Source: Denitrobaculum sp965232285
GTDB lineage: Bacteria; Pseudomonadota; Alphaproteobacteria; Kiloniellales; Kiloniellaceae
Length of the DNA: 64,000 nt
Direction: 5' to 3'
NCBI GenBank assembly: GCA_965232285.1
Contig: CBDDPL010000004.1
Location: 4,030,001 to 4,094,000, forward strand
Shown: positions 52,188 to 60,906 of the stretch, one piece after another
Numbering within the stretch: position 1 is the first letter of the stretch
How the letters are laid out: every line of letters starts with the position of its first letter
Translations under genes and position numbers: made by a program
The notes under the pieces: model-generated
Database searches by the model: none
Told to the model about the DNA's origin: nothing
What the model saw: only the letters and a program-made list of their open reading frames with translations

Positions 52188-52667
52188 CTATCTTTTACCT
52201 TCACTATCATAGCCGAACAAGCTGGCAAACGCGAGAATCGCCACACCGACGAAGATGGCGCTGTCCGCCAGGTTGAAGGCCGGCCAGCGACCGTAAAGCG
52301 GCAGGGTGAAGTCGAGGAAGTCAACGACGGCCCCGATCCGCAGGCGGTCAATGACGTTGCCGATCGCCCCACCGATGACCAGGCCGACCGCCAGACCGTA
52401 GATACGGTGGGTCTGATCACGCAGCCAGATCAGCAGCCCGACAACGATCACCGCCGCCACGGCGCTGAGCACATAGGGCATCCAGACGTCATCGGTTCCA
52501 AAGAGACCGAAGCTGACACCCCGGTTATAGGCCAGCACGATGTTGAAAAAGCTGGTGATCTCAACAACCCGCACCACCGGCTGCATCACAACTTCCAGGA
52601 TCAGCCACTTGGTGAACTGATCCAGCAGCATTACGACAACGCCCAGGATGACGGCGAGTTTGTACAT
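52188..52667 (-). CDS. lspA: Lipoprotein signal peptidase
   Basis: LspA cleaves lipoprotein signal peptides in the inner membrane. The 159-residue, four-helix protein has both catalytic aspartates: GNVIDRL (D107) and FNLADSAI (D135), plus the YNRGVSFGLF motif near residue 48. The start is ATG 52667, 22 bp after ileS; the longer frame overlaps ileS and is unconserved. Confidence 0.95.
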   Translation of the reverse strand: MYKLAVILGVVVMLLDQFTKWLILEVVMQPVVRVVEITSFFNIVLAYNRGVSFGLFGTDDVWMPYVLSAVAAVIVVGLLIWLRDQTHRIYGLAVGLVIGGAIGNVIDRLRIGAVVDFLDFTLPLYGRWPAFNLADSAIFVGVAILAFASLFGYDSEGKR

Positions 52668-52689
52668 TCGAAACTGCCCAGCCCAGGCG

Positions 52690-55530
52690 CTACTGCGCCG
52701 CGGCCCAGAAGTACTGAACCGCATCGGCACAGCGGCCACAGGTGCCCGGCGCGCCCGCAAAGCTGCCGACCTCCGGCAGGACCTTCCAGCAGCGCTGGCA
52801 CTTCTCGCCCTCGGCCATCTCGATCGTCACGCCCACGCCCGCGACCTCCTCCAAAGTGAAGGCCCCTTCGGGCGGCGTGCCTTCGACGAGCGTAAGATCG
52901 GAGGTGATGGCGATATCCATCATGTCCAGATCGCGCACGGCTTCCATCAGTTCCGGCCGCGCGATAGTCACGACCGGCTTGGCCTGCAGGCTGGACCCGA
53001 TGCGCTTATCGGCACGTTCCAGTTCCAGGGCGCCGGTGACCACGCGGCGCACTTCGCGCACGGCGGCCCACTTCTGCGCCAGGGCCTCGTCGCGCCAGGC
53101 CGCCGGCACGTCGGGGAAGAGCTGCAGGTGCACGCTGTCCTCGGAATTCGCGCCGCGCGCCATCCAGGCTTCCTCCGCGGTGAAGCAGAGGATCGGTGCC
53201 AGCCAGGTCACCAGGCAGTTGAAGGTCTGGTCGATCACCGTGCGGCAGGCACGCCGGCGCAGGGAATCCGTCCGGTCGCAATAGAGCGCGTCCTTGCGGA
53301 TGTCGAAGTAGAAGGCCGAGAGATCGACCGCGCAGAAATTATGCAGGTTCTTGTAAATGTTATGAAAATCGAACTCTGTGCAGCCTTTCCGCACAATACC
53401 GTCGAGCTCCTGCAGCCGGTGCAGGACCCAGCGCTCCAGCTCCGGCATATGCTCGGCCGGTAGTTTCTCTTCCTCGCTGAAGCCGTCCAGCGCCCCCAGC
53501 ATGAAACGCAGGGTGTTGCGCAGACGCCGGTAGGCGTCGACCTGATAGCGCAGGATCTTGGGCCCGACCCTCAGATCGGCGGTGTAGTCGGAAGCGACCA
53601 CCCAGAGCCGGATGATATCGGCCCCGCTCTCGTTCATGACATCCTGGGGCTCGACGCCGTTGCCCAGCGACTTGGACATCTTGCGGCCCTGCTCGTCGAG
53701 CAGGAAGCCGTGGGTCAGGACCGCGTCGTAAGGCGCCCGGCCGCGCGTGCCCGAGGATTCCAGCAGCGAGGACTGAAACCAGCCGCGATGCTGGTCGGAA
53801 CCTTCCAGATAGAGCGACGCCGGCCACTGCAGTTCCGGCCGCGCCTCCAGCACGAAGCTGTGGGTACTGCCGGAATCGAACCAGACCTCGACCACGTCGG
53901 TGATCTGCTCGTAGTCATCGGGATTGTAGTCGTTGCCCAGGAAGCGCGCCGGATCGCTGTTGAACCAGGCGTCACCGCCCTCGTCTTCGAAGGCCTGCGC
54001 GACGCGCTCGACCACGGCGGCATCGCGCAGGGGTTCGCCGGTCGCTTTCTCGACAAAGATCGGCAAAGGCACGCCCCAGAGACGCTGACGCGAGACGCAC
54101 CAGTCGGGGCGGTCAGCCACCATCGACATCAGGCGGTTGCGGCCGGAGGCCGGCACGAAGTTGGTATCCTCGATTGCCTTGACCGCGTTCTTCTGCAGAT
54201 CGTTGGAGTCCATCGAGATGAACCACTGCGGCGTATTGCGGAAGATCAGGGGCGCCTTGGAGCGCCAGGAATGGGGATAGCTGTGGCGCAGGCTGCCCTT
54301 GGCGATCAGGGCACCGGATTCGATCAGGGCGCCGATCACCTTGCCGTTGGCGTCGCCTTCCTTGCCCTCACTTGTATAGACAACCGTGCCGGCAAAGAGT
54401 GGGACGTGCGCGAAGAAGCTGCCGTCCGCGTCCACGGTCTGCGGGATTTCCAGGCCGTTGGCCTTGCCGAGTTCGAAGTCGTCCGCGCCATGACCGGGGG
54501 CGATGTGCACGAAGCCGGTGCCGGCGTCGGTGGTGACAAAATCGCCGTTGAGAACCGGCGCGCCGGCATCGTAGCCGGCCGAAGCCAGGGGATGGTCGCA
54601 GCGCAGGCCGAGCAACTCCGAGCCCAGACCCTGCCAAAAAACCTCATGCTCGGTGATCTCGCACTTCTCGGCAAAGGCCCCGAAGAGTTCCTTCGCCAGC
54701 AGCAGCTTTTCACCGACCTTGGCGCGGCTGTTCTCGCCGACCGCCTTGACCTCGACCCCGATGTAGTCGAACTCGGGACCGGCCGCGACGGCGCGGTTGC
54801 CGGGGATGGTCCAGGGCGTGGTGGTCCAGATCACCACCGATGCCCCCTTGAGCACGTCCGGGCCTTCGACCACGGGGAAGCGGACCCAGATGGTGGGCGA
54901 CTTGTGGTCGTGGTACTCCACTTCGGCATCGGCCAGGGCGGTTTTCTCGACCACGGACCAGAGTACCGGCTTGGCGCCGGCATAGAGCCCGCCATTCAGC
55001 AGAAACTTGCCGATTTCGCGCACGATCTGGGCTTCAGCGTCGAAGCTCATGGTCATATAGGGCCGTTCCCAGTCACCCTCGACGCCCAGGCGCTTGAACT
55101 CTTCAGTCTGGATCTTGACCCACTTTTCCGCGAATTCCCGGCATTCCCGTCGGAATTCCACGACCGGAACCTCGTCCTTGTCCTGGCCGCGCGCCCGGTA
55201 GCCCTCTTCGATCTTCCACTCGATCGGCAGGCCGTGACAGTCCCAGCCCGGCACGTAGTGGGCGTTCTTGCCCAGCATCTGCTGCGAGCGATTGACCACG
55301 TCCTTCAGCACCTTGTTAAGCGCGTGGCCCATGTGCAGATGGCCGTTCGCGTAGGGCGGGCCGTCGTGAAGAATGAACTTCTCCCGGTCCTTGGAGGCCT
55401 CGCGCAGCCGCTCGAAGAGTTTCATTTCCTCCCAGCGCGCAAGGATCTCAGGCTCGCGTTTCGGCAGGCCCGCGCGCATGGGAAAGTCCGTGCGCGGCAG
55501 AAATACGGTCGATTTGTAGTCAACGCTCAT
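52690..55530 (-). CDS. ileS: Isoleucyl-tRNA synthetase
   Basis: Charges tRNA-Ile. The 946-residue class I synthetase has the HIGH-type motif GHLHMGH (residues 63-69), the editing CP1 domain with VIWTTTPWTIPGN, KMSKS near 620 (GRKMSKSLGN), the anticodon domain, and a C-terminal zinc finger (CQRC near 914 and CGRC near 934). It lies upstream of lspA in the usual alphaproteobacterial order. Confidence 0.97.
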   Translation of the reverse strand: MSVDYKSTVFLPRTDFPMRAGLPKREPEILARWEEMKLFERLREASKDREKFILHDGPPYANGHLHMGHALNKVLKDVVNRSQQMLGKNAHYVPGWDCHGLPIEWKIEEGYRARGQDKDEVPVVEFRRECREFAEKWVKIQTEEFKRLGVEGDWERPYMTMSFDAEAQIVREIGKFLLNGGLYAGAKPVLWSVVEKTALADAEVEYHDHKSPTIWVRFPVVEGPDVLKGASVVIWTTTPWTIPGNRAVAAGPEFDYIGVEVKAVGENSRAKVGEKLLLAKELFGAFAEKCEITEHEVFWQGLGSELLGLRCDHPLASAGYDAGAPVLNGDFVTTDAGTGFVHIAPGHGADDFELGKANGLEIPQTVDADGSFFAHVPLFAGTVVYTSEGKEGDANGKVIGALIESGALIAKGSLRHSYPHSWRSKAPLIFRNTPQWFISMDSNDLQKNAVKAIEDTNFVPASGRNRLMSMVADRPDWCVSRQRLWGVPLPIFVEKATGEPLRDAAVVERVAQAFEDEGGDAWFNSDPARFLGNDYNPDDYEQITDVVEVWFDSGSTHSFVLEARPELQWPASLYLEGSDQHRGWFQSSLLESSGTRGRAPYDAVLTHGFLLDEQGRKMSKSLGNGVEPQDVMNESGADIIRLWVVASDYTADLRVGPKILRYQVDAYRRLRNTLRFMLGALDGFSEEEKLPAEHMPELERWVLHRLQELDGIVRKGCTEFDFHNIYKNLHNFCAVDLSAFYFDIRKDALYCDRTDSLRRRACRTVIDQTFNCLVTWLAPILCFTAEEAWMARGANSEDSVHLQLFPDVPAAWRDEALAQKWAAVREVRRVVTGALELERADKRIGSSLQAKPVVTIARPELMEAVRDLDMMDIAITSDLTLVEGTPPEGAFTLEEVAGVGVTIEMAEGEKCQRCWKVLPEVGSFAGAPGTCGRCADAVQYFWAAAQ

Positions 55531-55602
55531 CGCGAGACTCTTTCTCTCTCTGTCATCGAGTTTGTTCGTTCCGCGGAGGCGGCAAACCGGCTTTTTCGGC
55601 CC

Positions 55603-56553
55603 TCAAGCCGCGTAAAGGGCCAGGATGCGGCGCGCCTGCTCGCTGTCGGAGGTGATTTGTGCCTTTAAACTGTCCAGCCCGTCAAACTTCTTTTCCCCGC
55701 GCAGGAATTCGATCAACTGGACCCGCAGGAAACGCTCGTAGAGATCGCCGTCGAAATCGAAGAGATGGACCTCCAACTGCACCCGGCTGCCCTCCACCGT
55801 CGGACGGCGCCCCAGGTTCGCCACGCCGTCGATCCATTCATAGCCGTCACCGCCGGTTTTCATGCCAACCCGCACGGCATAAACCCCGAGGCTCGGGTGC
55901 ATATAGGCCTCCATGGAGAGATTTGCCGTCGGAAAGCCCATAGTCCGGCCCCGTTTTTCCCCGTGCAGGACCATCCCGTCGATCTCCCAGGGCCGTCCCA
56001 GCATGGCCGCCGCACCGGAGAGGTCGCCGGCGCGAAGGCAGTCGCGGATCCGAGAGGAGGAATAGATCTGCTGATCGCCGCCCTTGATGGCCTCGGTGAC
56101 GGTCACCCCGAAACCGAGATCCCGACCGCGCTCAATCAGAAGAGCCGCATTGCCGCCACGCTTGTGGCCGAAGCAGAAATCCCAGCCGACCACCACATGG
56201 CGCGCGCCCAGATCGGCCTGCAGCACGCCGGTCATAAAGTCTTCGGCGCTGCGCTGGGAGAATTCCTGGGTAAAATCGAGCACAAAGACATGGTCGACGC
56301 CGACCGACTTGAGAGCCTCAACCTTGGCCGGCAGGGGGGTCAGGCGAAAGGGGGCCAGATCGGGCTTGAAGACCGAGCGGGGATGCGGCTCAAAGGTCAG
56401 GACCGCCAGATCGGCCTCCAGCCGGTCCGCCACGGCGCGGGCCTGGGCAAGAACCGCCTGATGTCCCAGATGTACGCCGTCGAAATTCCCGATCGCGACG
56501 ACCGCGCCGCGCGCCGCGGCCGGAATGTTGCTGGAACTGTGAAAAATGGTCAT
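55603..56553 (-). CDS. ribF: Bifunctional riboflavin kinase/FMN adenylyltransferase
   Basis: Makes FMN and FAD from riboflavin. The 316-residue product has the N-terminal FAD synthetase domain (AIGNFDGVHLGHQ near residue 20, YSSSRIRDCLRAGDL near 160) and a C-terminal riboflavin kinase domain (GRTMGFPTANLSM near 200, YEWIDGVANLGRRPT near 240). I chose the ATG at 56553 (MTIFHSSSNIP). It leads the ileS-lspA group, with 72 bp to ileS. Confidence 0.95.
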   Translation of the reverse strand: MTIFHSSSNIPAAARGAVVAIGNFDGVHLGHQAVLAQARAVADRLEADLAVLTFEPHPRSVFKPDLAPFRLTPLPAKVEALKSVGVDHVFVLDFTQEFSQRSAEDFMTGVLQADLGARHVVVGWDFCFGHKRGGNAALLIERGRDLGFGVTVTEAIKGGDQQIYSSSRIRDCLRAGDLSGAAAMLGRPWEIDGMVLHGEKRGRTMGFPTANLSMEAYMHPSLGVYAVRVGMKTGGDGYEWIDGVANLGRRPTVEGSRVQLEVHLFDFDGDLYERFLRVQLIEFLRGEKKFDGLDSLKAQITSDSEQARRILALYAA

Positions 56554-56783
56554 ACGCCCTGCCTGGTTCCGGTTGTCGCCCCGGATTGCCACAAACCCAA
56601 AGATTCCGCCACTGATTTAGAGCCAATCGACTTTAGAACCAGTGGGCCAGACCATAACGCGGGAGGGGCAGGTTTGTGTAGTGGCGGGAACCGGGACCCG
56701 GCCTGGCAGCAAACGCATGCCAGTCGTGGCCAGGCAGCGGTCTTTCGGATCTATGAGATACTGCGCGACAAAACTGTCAGACG

Positions 56784-57227
56784 TTAGGCTGCGTTTTGGG
56801 CCGCCTTGCGGTTGACCATCAGCATCGCGTCGCCTTCGATCACCACCCTGTCGCCGACGCTGCAGACCGTATCGAAAACAACGCGGGCCTTTTCACTGTT
56901 GATTTCGCGCACCGTGACGCGGGCCGTCACCGTGTCACCGGCCTTCACCGCCGCTTTGAAGCGCAGGTTCTGGCTCATGTATATACAACCCGGGCCGGGC
57001 AGTTTCGTGCCGAAGACGGTCGAGACAAAGCTCGCCGAAAGCATCCCATGGGCAATCCGGTCGCCGAACATAGTCTGGTTGGCAAAGCTTTCGTCCAGGT
57101 GGACGGGGTTGGTGTCGCCCGAAATGCCGGCGAACATCACGATATCGGCGTCCGTCACCGTCTTGGCGAAAATCGCGGACATGCCGACCGAAAGGTCTTC
57201 GAGATAATATCCGTGCTTCTCTTGCAT
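56784..57227 (-). CDS. MaoC-like (R)-specific enoyl-CoA hydratase (PhaJ-like)
   Basis: A 147-residue hot-dog-fold hydratase with the hydratase 2 signature: FAGISGDTNPVHLDESFA (catalytic Asp/His near residues 39-44) and FGDRIAHGMLSASFVSTVFG. Such enzymes make (R)-3-hydroxyacyl-CoA from enoyl-CoA, often feeding polyhydroxyalkanoate synthesis, or act in other acyl pathways. Start ATG 57227; a GTG immediately upstream is in frame. No pha genes are nearby, so the pathway is open. Confidence 0.85.
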   Translation of the reverse strand: MQEKHGYYLEDLSVGMSAIFAKTVTDADIVMFAGISGDTNPVHLDESFANQTMFGDRIAHGMLSASFVSTVFGTKLPGPGCIYMSQNLRFKAAVKAGDTVTARVTVREINSEKARVVFDTVCSVGDRVVIEGDAMLMVNRKAAQNAA

Positions 57228-57546
57228 CACTCTATCCAGCGTTTTGGCAGCGCAGGCTGCATTCCCAGAAAACGAAAGATAATTATCGAAAACTTTTATG
57301 TTTCGTAATTTTATGAAATCAATCTAGTACCAAACGTAACAAGACTGCAACCATCTTTTTCGCACCTGCAAAATATTCTTCCATTGGCCGCCCGGAGACC
57401 GGCGAAAAACACACCACCCGGAAGCTGCCGTTTCTGCGCGATCAGGCCTCCAGGATAGACGCAGATGCTTGGATTTCCCTTAACGCGCGAGAAACGGTCA
57501 GATCCCGGCTCTTGCGGTCATTTCGAGGCCTGTCTCGGCTGCGGGA
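57228..57546. other. Intergenic region upstream of the MaoC gene
   Basis: A 319-bp gap with an AT-rich block at about 57270-57330, which on the minus strand offers TTGATT and ATAAAA with 17-bp spacing as a possible promoter for the MaoC gene. I see no gene in the remaining, GC-rich part. Confidence 0.4.
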
Positions 57547-58188
57547 TTACCCTTGCACGGGCGAGATCTGCAGGAAAACCAGCTTTCCCTGTGTCTTACC
57601 TTGGACTTCCAGCTCGAACGCAACCTCGCTTGCACTGCACTGCAACAAAGCCTCCCAGGCACCAAGGTGATAACAGGCACCGCTGATCCGATCCTTTACA
57701 GCCAGCGTTTCGGGCCCCAGCGCTTCTGGCCCCAGCAGTTCAGGCCCGAGCGAGAAGAGCACCAGGCCTGACGCCTCTCCGCTCACAACCTGCTCACGCC
57801 CTGCAAGGGATAGCACCCGGACCTGGCCACGCGCCCTCTCACGCCCTGTCATCAGGTTGAGATTTTTAACGGAGCCAGCCTTGAGGCGGCCGGTCACCTT
57901 CCGCTCTCCGGGAAAGGCCACGGGCGACAAGGGCGCGGCCTCGACGCAAGGTTCGTCGGGCCCGGCATCCAGCGTGAGGCCGTCTCCCGCAACAACCGTC
58001 AGGATACGCTCGAAACCGGGGAAAGCGGAAAAATCGGCATCCTCCCCCATCGTCGCGAAGCTGACCCGCCAATCGAAGGCGGCGGCCCCTAGATCGCCAC
58101 TTTCCGGATAAACCGCGATTTCCGCCGTTTCCCCCTGCCCGGAGCGCCAGGGCGTCACCTTCCAATCCGCAGGGCCGATGACTTTCAT
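57547..58188 (-). CDS. HutD/Ves family protein
   Basis: A 213-residue double-stranded beta-helix protein of the HutD/Ves family: WKVTPWRSGQGETAEIAVYP near the start and DWRVSFATMGEDADFSAFPGFERILTV, the family hallmark. HutD is associated with histidine utilisation, but no hut genes are here. A triplicated five-residue unit (LGPEL-LGPEA-LGPET) lies near residues 146-160. The ATG at 58188 is preferred; it lies 28 bp downstream of the ArsC-like stop. Confidence 0.85.
   Translation of the reverse strand: MKVIGPADWKVTPWRSGQGETAEIAVYPESGDLGAAAFDWRVSFATMGEDADFSAFPGFERILTVVAGDGLTLDAGPDEPCVEAAPLSPVAFPGERKVTGRLKAGSVKNLNLMTGRERARGQVRVLSLAGREQVVSGEASGLVLFSLGPELLGPEALGPETLAVKDRISGACYHLGAWEALLQCSASEVAFELEVQGKTQGKLVFLQISPVQG
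57707..57751 (-). repeat. 15-bp in-frame tandem triplication in the HutD-like gene
   Basis: Three imperfect 15-bp copies (GTTTCGGGCCCCAGC type on the plus strand) encoding the LGPEx repeats. Copies differ at four to five bases each, so the triplication is not recent. Confidence 0.8.
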
Positions 58189-58216
58189 GAGGCGCCGAAC
58201 CTTCTGACTTTCAGGC

Positions 58217-58567
58217 TCAGACCAACTCTTCCAGCCGCTTTTTGGCCGCAGCGTCGAAGCCAACGACAACCTCGCCTGCAACCTCGAAGACCGGGCGCTT
58301 GATCAAGGTCGGATGCTCCAGCAGCAGGCGTTTGATCTTGCCGTCATCCAGGTTCTCGCGCTCGGCTTCAGGCAGTTTGCGCCAGGTCGTGCCGCGCCGG
58401 TTCAGCAGCTTTTCCCAGCCGGCCGCCGCCAGCCAGCGCACCACCTCGGCCTCGCCCAGGCCATCGGCCCGCAGGTCGTGAAAATGGTGCTCGCGCCCCT
58501 CGCCTTTCAGCGCTTTCAGCGCGTTTCGACAGGTATCGCAATTCTTGATGCCATAGACGGTGATCAT
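58217..58567 (-). CDS. ArsC/Spx-family thioredoxin-fold reductase (YffB-like)
   Basis: A 116-residue protein with the ArsC/YffB fold: ITVYGIKNCDTCRNALKAL (CxxC at residues 10-13), HDLRADGL, and the C-terminal PTLIKRPVFEVAGEVVVGF with the conserved Arg-Pro. YffB-like members probably act as glutathione-dependent thiol reductases. Start ATG 58567. Not a classical arsenate reductase by context; no ars genes are near. Confidence 0.88.
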   Translation of the reverse strand: MITVYGIKNCDTCRNALKALKGEGREHHFHDLRADGLGEAEVVRWLAAAGWEKLLNRRGTTWRKLPEAERENLDDGKIKRLLLEHPTLIKRPVFEVAGEVVVGFDAAAKKRLEELV

Positions 58568-58648
58568 ACTCTCAACCTTGTTCGGAAGCCGACTCGGGGA
58601 CCGCGCCCGGACGCGGCCGCGCGAGCATTCCGCAAGAGGCGGGAACAT

Positions 58649-59443
58649 TCAAGAGCCGCCTCCTTGCCCGGCAAGAGGCGACAAATATCCAAGCCGCGCG
58701 GAGACCTCGGCGGTCAGCCTCAACAGTGCCTGCCAATAGCGGTCTCGGTCCTCGCTCAGGCGGAACAGCGGGACGGACACGCTGACCGCGGCAACCGGGC
58801 CGCCCTGCGCGTCCCGGATGGCCGCACCGAAGCAGACGATCTCTTTCTCATTTTCCTGATCATCGTAGGCGTAGCCCAAGCGGCGTGCCCGCGCCACGGC
58901 CTGTTCCAGCGCGCGCCGTTCAGTCGTGGTACGCTTGGTCACGGCCTCGAGCCGAAGCCTGTCCAGCAGCTCGGCAAACTCAGCTTCAGCCATGGCCGAG
59001 AGAAAGGCCTTGCCGACCGAGCTGGAATGAAAGGGCACCCGTGTGCCGATGCTCGACGCCATGCGAACCACGGCGCGGCTCTCGATCTTGTCGACATAGA
59101 TCATTTCGTCGCGATTGCGGACTGCCAGATGGACCGTTTCGCCGGTCGCGTCGCGCAGCGCCTCCAACGACTGACGGGCCACAGACCGCACATCGATCTG
59201 TCCCAGCGCCCTCTGGGCAAAACCGATCAGTCGTGTTCCGAGCCGATAGCGCTTATCGCGCGTCTGTTCAATCAGCCCCTCAGCCTCCAAAGACGCAAGG
59301 ATCCGATAGAGTGTCGGGCGCGTGAGATCGCATTGCGCCAGGAGGTCGGAAACTGAGGGTAACTCCCGTTCGGAGATCAACTGCAGGATCGCGATACTGC
59401 GCGAAAAGCTCTGGGTACCCAGCACTTTCTGTTCCGCCTTCAA
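58649..59443 (-). CDS. IclR family transcriptional regulator
   Basis: A 264-residue regulator with an N-terminal winged helix (SIAILQLISERELPSVSDLL, LTRPTLYRILASLEAEGLI) and the IclR effector domain (GKAFLSAMAEAEF near residue 143, CFGAAIRDAQGGPVAAVSVSVP near 208). The start is a TTG at 59443: GGAGG lies 9 nt upstream, while the nearby ATG at 59450 is out of frame. Divergent from the SDR-cupin-SDR operon, whose divergent region holds a 21-bp palindrome, so it is its likely regulator. Confidence 0.9.
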   Translation of the reverse strand: MKAEQKVLGTQSFSRSIAILQLISERELPSVSDLLAQCDLTRPTLYRILASLEAEGLIEQTRDKRYRLGTRLIGFAQRALGQIDVRSVARQSLEALRDATGETVHLAVRNRDEMIYVDKIESRAVVRMASSIGTRVPFHSSSVGKAFLSAMAEAEFAELLDRLRLEAVTKRTTTERRALEQAVARARRLGYAYDDQENEKEIVCFGAAIRDAQGGPVAAVSVSVPLFRLSEDRDRYWQALLRLTAEVSARLGYLSPLAGQGGGS

Positions 59444-59531
59444 ATCTCATAGCCTCCTTTTGCGCCGGAATGCCTGCCTCGGGCCTTAGACTAAGAGCCC
59501 GCAAGATTTAAGAGCCCGCAACTCCAAAGGA

Positions 59532-59537
59532 TTGACA
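59532..59537 (+). promoter_or_regulatory. -35 element of the SDR-cupin-SDR operon
   Basis: A perfect TTGACA. The -10 at 17-18 bp spacing (GAGATT/AGATTA) is poor, which would suit an activated or repressed promoter; the palindrome follows immediately downstream. Confidence 0.4.
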
Positions 59538-59561
59538 GAGTGCCGGCTTTGCGGGAGATTA

Positions 59562-59596
59562 CCATATTATAGACATATGTCCATAATATGGACATA
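59562..59596. promoter_or_regulatory. IclR-type operator: overlapping inverted repeats
   Basis: TATGTCCATA-A-TATGGACATA (59576-59596) is a perfect 21-bp odd palindrome with 10-bp arms. A second inverted repeat, CCATATTAT (59562-59570) with ATAATATGG (59583-59591), interlocks with it, so the two structures are mutually exclusive as cruciforms or hairpins. It lies 19 bp before the SDR start and is the obvious candidate site for the divergent IclR protein. Confidence 0.7.
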
Positions 59597-59614
59597 CATT
59601 AAATAACGAGCAAG

Positions 59615-60334
59615 ATGCCGAGCAGAAACGATCGACCAGAAACCCGCCGGACCGCCCTCATCACGGGCGGCACCAGCGGTATCGGCCTCGCCCTGGCGCG
59701 GGGATTCGCACAAGCCGGCTATCAGGTCACGGCCGCAGGCCTGGGCGATTTGCCGGAGGAAACCAACGATGTTTCCTTTCAGCGGCTCGATGTCAGCGAC
59801 CCGGCCTCCGTCGAGCAGACGGTCTCCGGCTGCGAAAGGCTCGATGTGGTGATCAACGCGGCCGGCGTGATCCGCCGTGGCGAGGAGCTCGATCCAGCGG
59901 TCTTCGCGTCCGTCGTCGACATCAACCTCAACGGCACCATGCGGGTCTGCGCCGCGGCCCGGGCCCAGTTGACCAGAACGCAGGGCTGCATCGTCAACAT
60001 CGCCTCCATGCTGAGCTATTTCGGCGGCGGGCTGGTGCCCGGCTATGCCGCTTCCAAAGGCGGTATCGCGCAGCTCACCAAATCCCTTGCCATAGCCTAT
60101 GCGAAAGACGGTATTCGTGTGAACGCCCTGGCCCCCGGCTGGATCGCAACCCCGCTCACGAAGGATCTTCGGGCCGACGCCGGCCGCAACGACGCCATCC
60201 TGTCGCGCACCCCCCTGGCGCGCTGGGGAGACCCGGGGGAACTGGTCGGTCCCGCCCTATTTCTGGCCAGCAACGCGGCCTCCTACGTGACCGGCAGCCT
60301 GCTAAACGTCGACGGCGGTTACGCCGCTATGTGA
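59615..60334 (+). CDS. SDR family oxidoreductase
   Basis: A 239-residue classical short-chain dehydrogenase: TGGTSGIG (17-24), NAAG (81-84), catalytic S131, Y144 and K148 (YAASK), and the C-terminal NVDGGYAAM. There is no acidic residue at the end of strand 2 (TAAGLGDL), so coenzyme preference is unclear. The substrate is unknown; the cluster suggests a hydroxylated catabolite. First gene after the IclR operator. Confidence 0.9.
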   Translation: MPSRNDRPETRRTALITGGTSGIGLALARGFAQAGYQVTAAGLGDLPEETNDVSFQRLDVSDPASVEQTVSGCERLDVVINAAGVIRRGEELDPAVFASVVDINLNGTMRVCAAARAQLTRTQGCIVNIASMLSYFGGGLVPGYAASKGGIAQLTKSLAIAYAKDGIRVNALAPGWIATPLTKDLRADAGRNDAILSRTPLARWGDPGELVGPALFLASNAASYVTGSLLNVDGGYAAM

Positions 60335-60365
60335 AGTCCCCTCGTCAAAGAGAAAGACCAGCATT

Positions 60366-60893
60366 ATGCCCCTCGCCCAAAAAGACGAAGCCCCGCTCAT
60401 TCCCTATCAGCTTCCCATGCCGCCGGACGCGCCGGCCGAGATCGTGGTGCCGGATGCCAATTCGGAGGATCCGCGCCTCTGGGTCAAGCAGGCCGAAAAC
60501 GTCTACCTGCGGCCGCTCTGCCTCAATGTGTCCCAGGGCTACTGGATGAACCTGCTGAAGGTGACCAAGAGCGGCGTGCTGTCCCGCCACCGCCATGCCA
60601 ACGCCGTGCACGGCTTCGTCCTGAAGGGCCGCTGGCACTACCTGGAGCACGACTGGGAGGCGCGGGAAGGCAGCTACGTCTACGAGCCGCCGGGCGAAAC
60701 CCACACCCTGGTGGTGCCGGAGGATGTGGAAGAGATGATCACTTACTTCCAGGTCAATGGCGCCATGTATTACGTCGACCCCTATGGCCAGCACCTGGGC
60801 TACGAAGACGTCTTCACCAAGATTGAGATGTGCCGCAAGCACTTTGAAGAGGTCGGTCTGGGCGCCGGCTACGTCGATCAGCTCATCCGCTGA
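60366..60893 (+). CDS. Cupin dioxygenase, 2,4'-dihydroxyacetophenone dioxygenase-like
   Basis: A 175-residue cupin resembling the DAD family, which cleaves 2,4'-dihydroxyacetophenone. Candidate iron ligands are H75, H77 (SRHRH) and H113 (GETHTL), with E94 nearby. The standard motif-1 Glu is replaced by His (H82: HxHx4H). The conserved tail GYEDVFTKIEMCRKHFEEVG matches DAD-like proteins. The real substrate may differ; oxygen-dependent ring or side-chain cleavage is inferred from family and operon. Confidence 0.8.
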   Translation: MPLAQKDEAPLIPYQLPMPPDAPAEIVVPDANSEDPRLWVKQAENVYLRPLCLNVSQGYWMNLLKVTKSGVLSRHRHANAVHGFVLKGRWHYLEHDWEAREGSYVYEPPGETHTLVVPEDVEEMITYFQVNGAMYYVDPYGQHLGYEDVFTKIEMCRKHFEEVGLGAGYVDQLIR

Positions 60894-60906
60894 AACGGGT
60901 GCCCCG

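Noticed and set aside
53710..55668. 652-codon plus-strand frame
   Set aside because: Antisense to ileS, arising from GC-rich codon bias.
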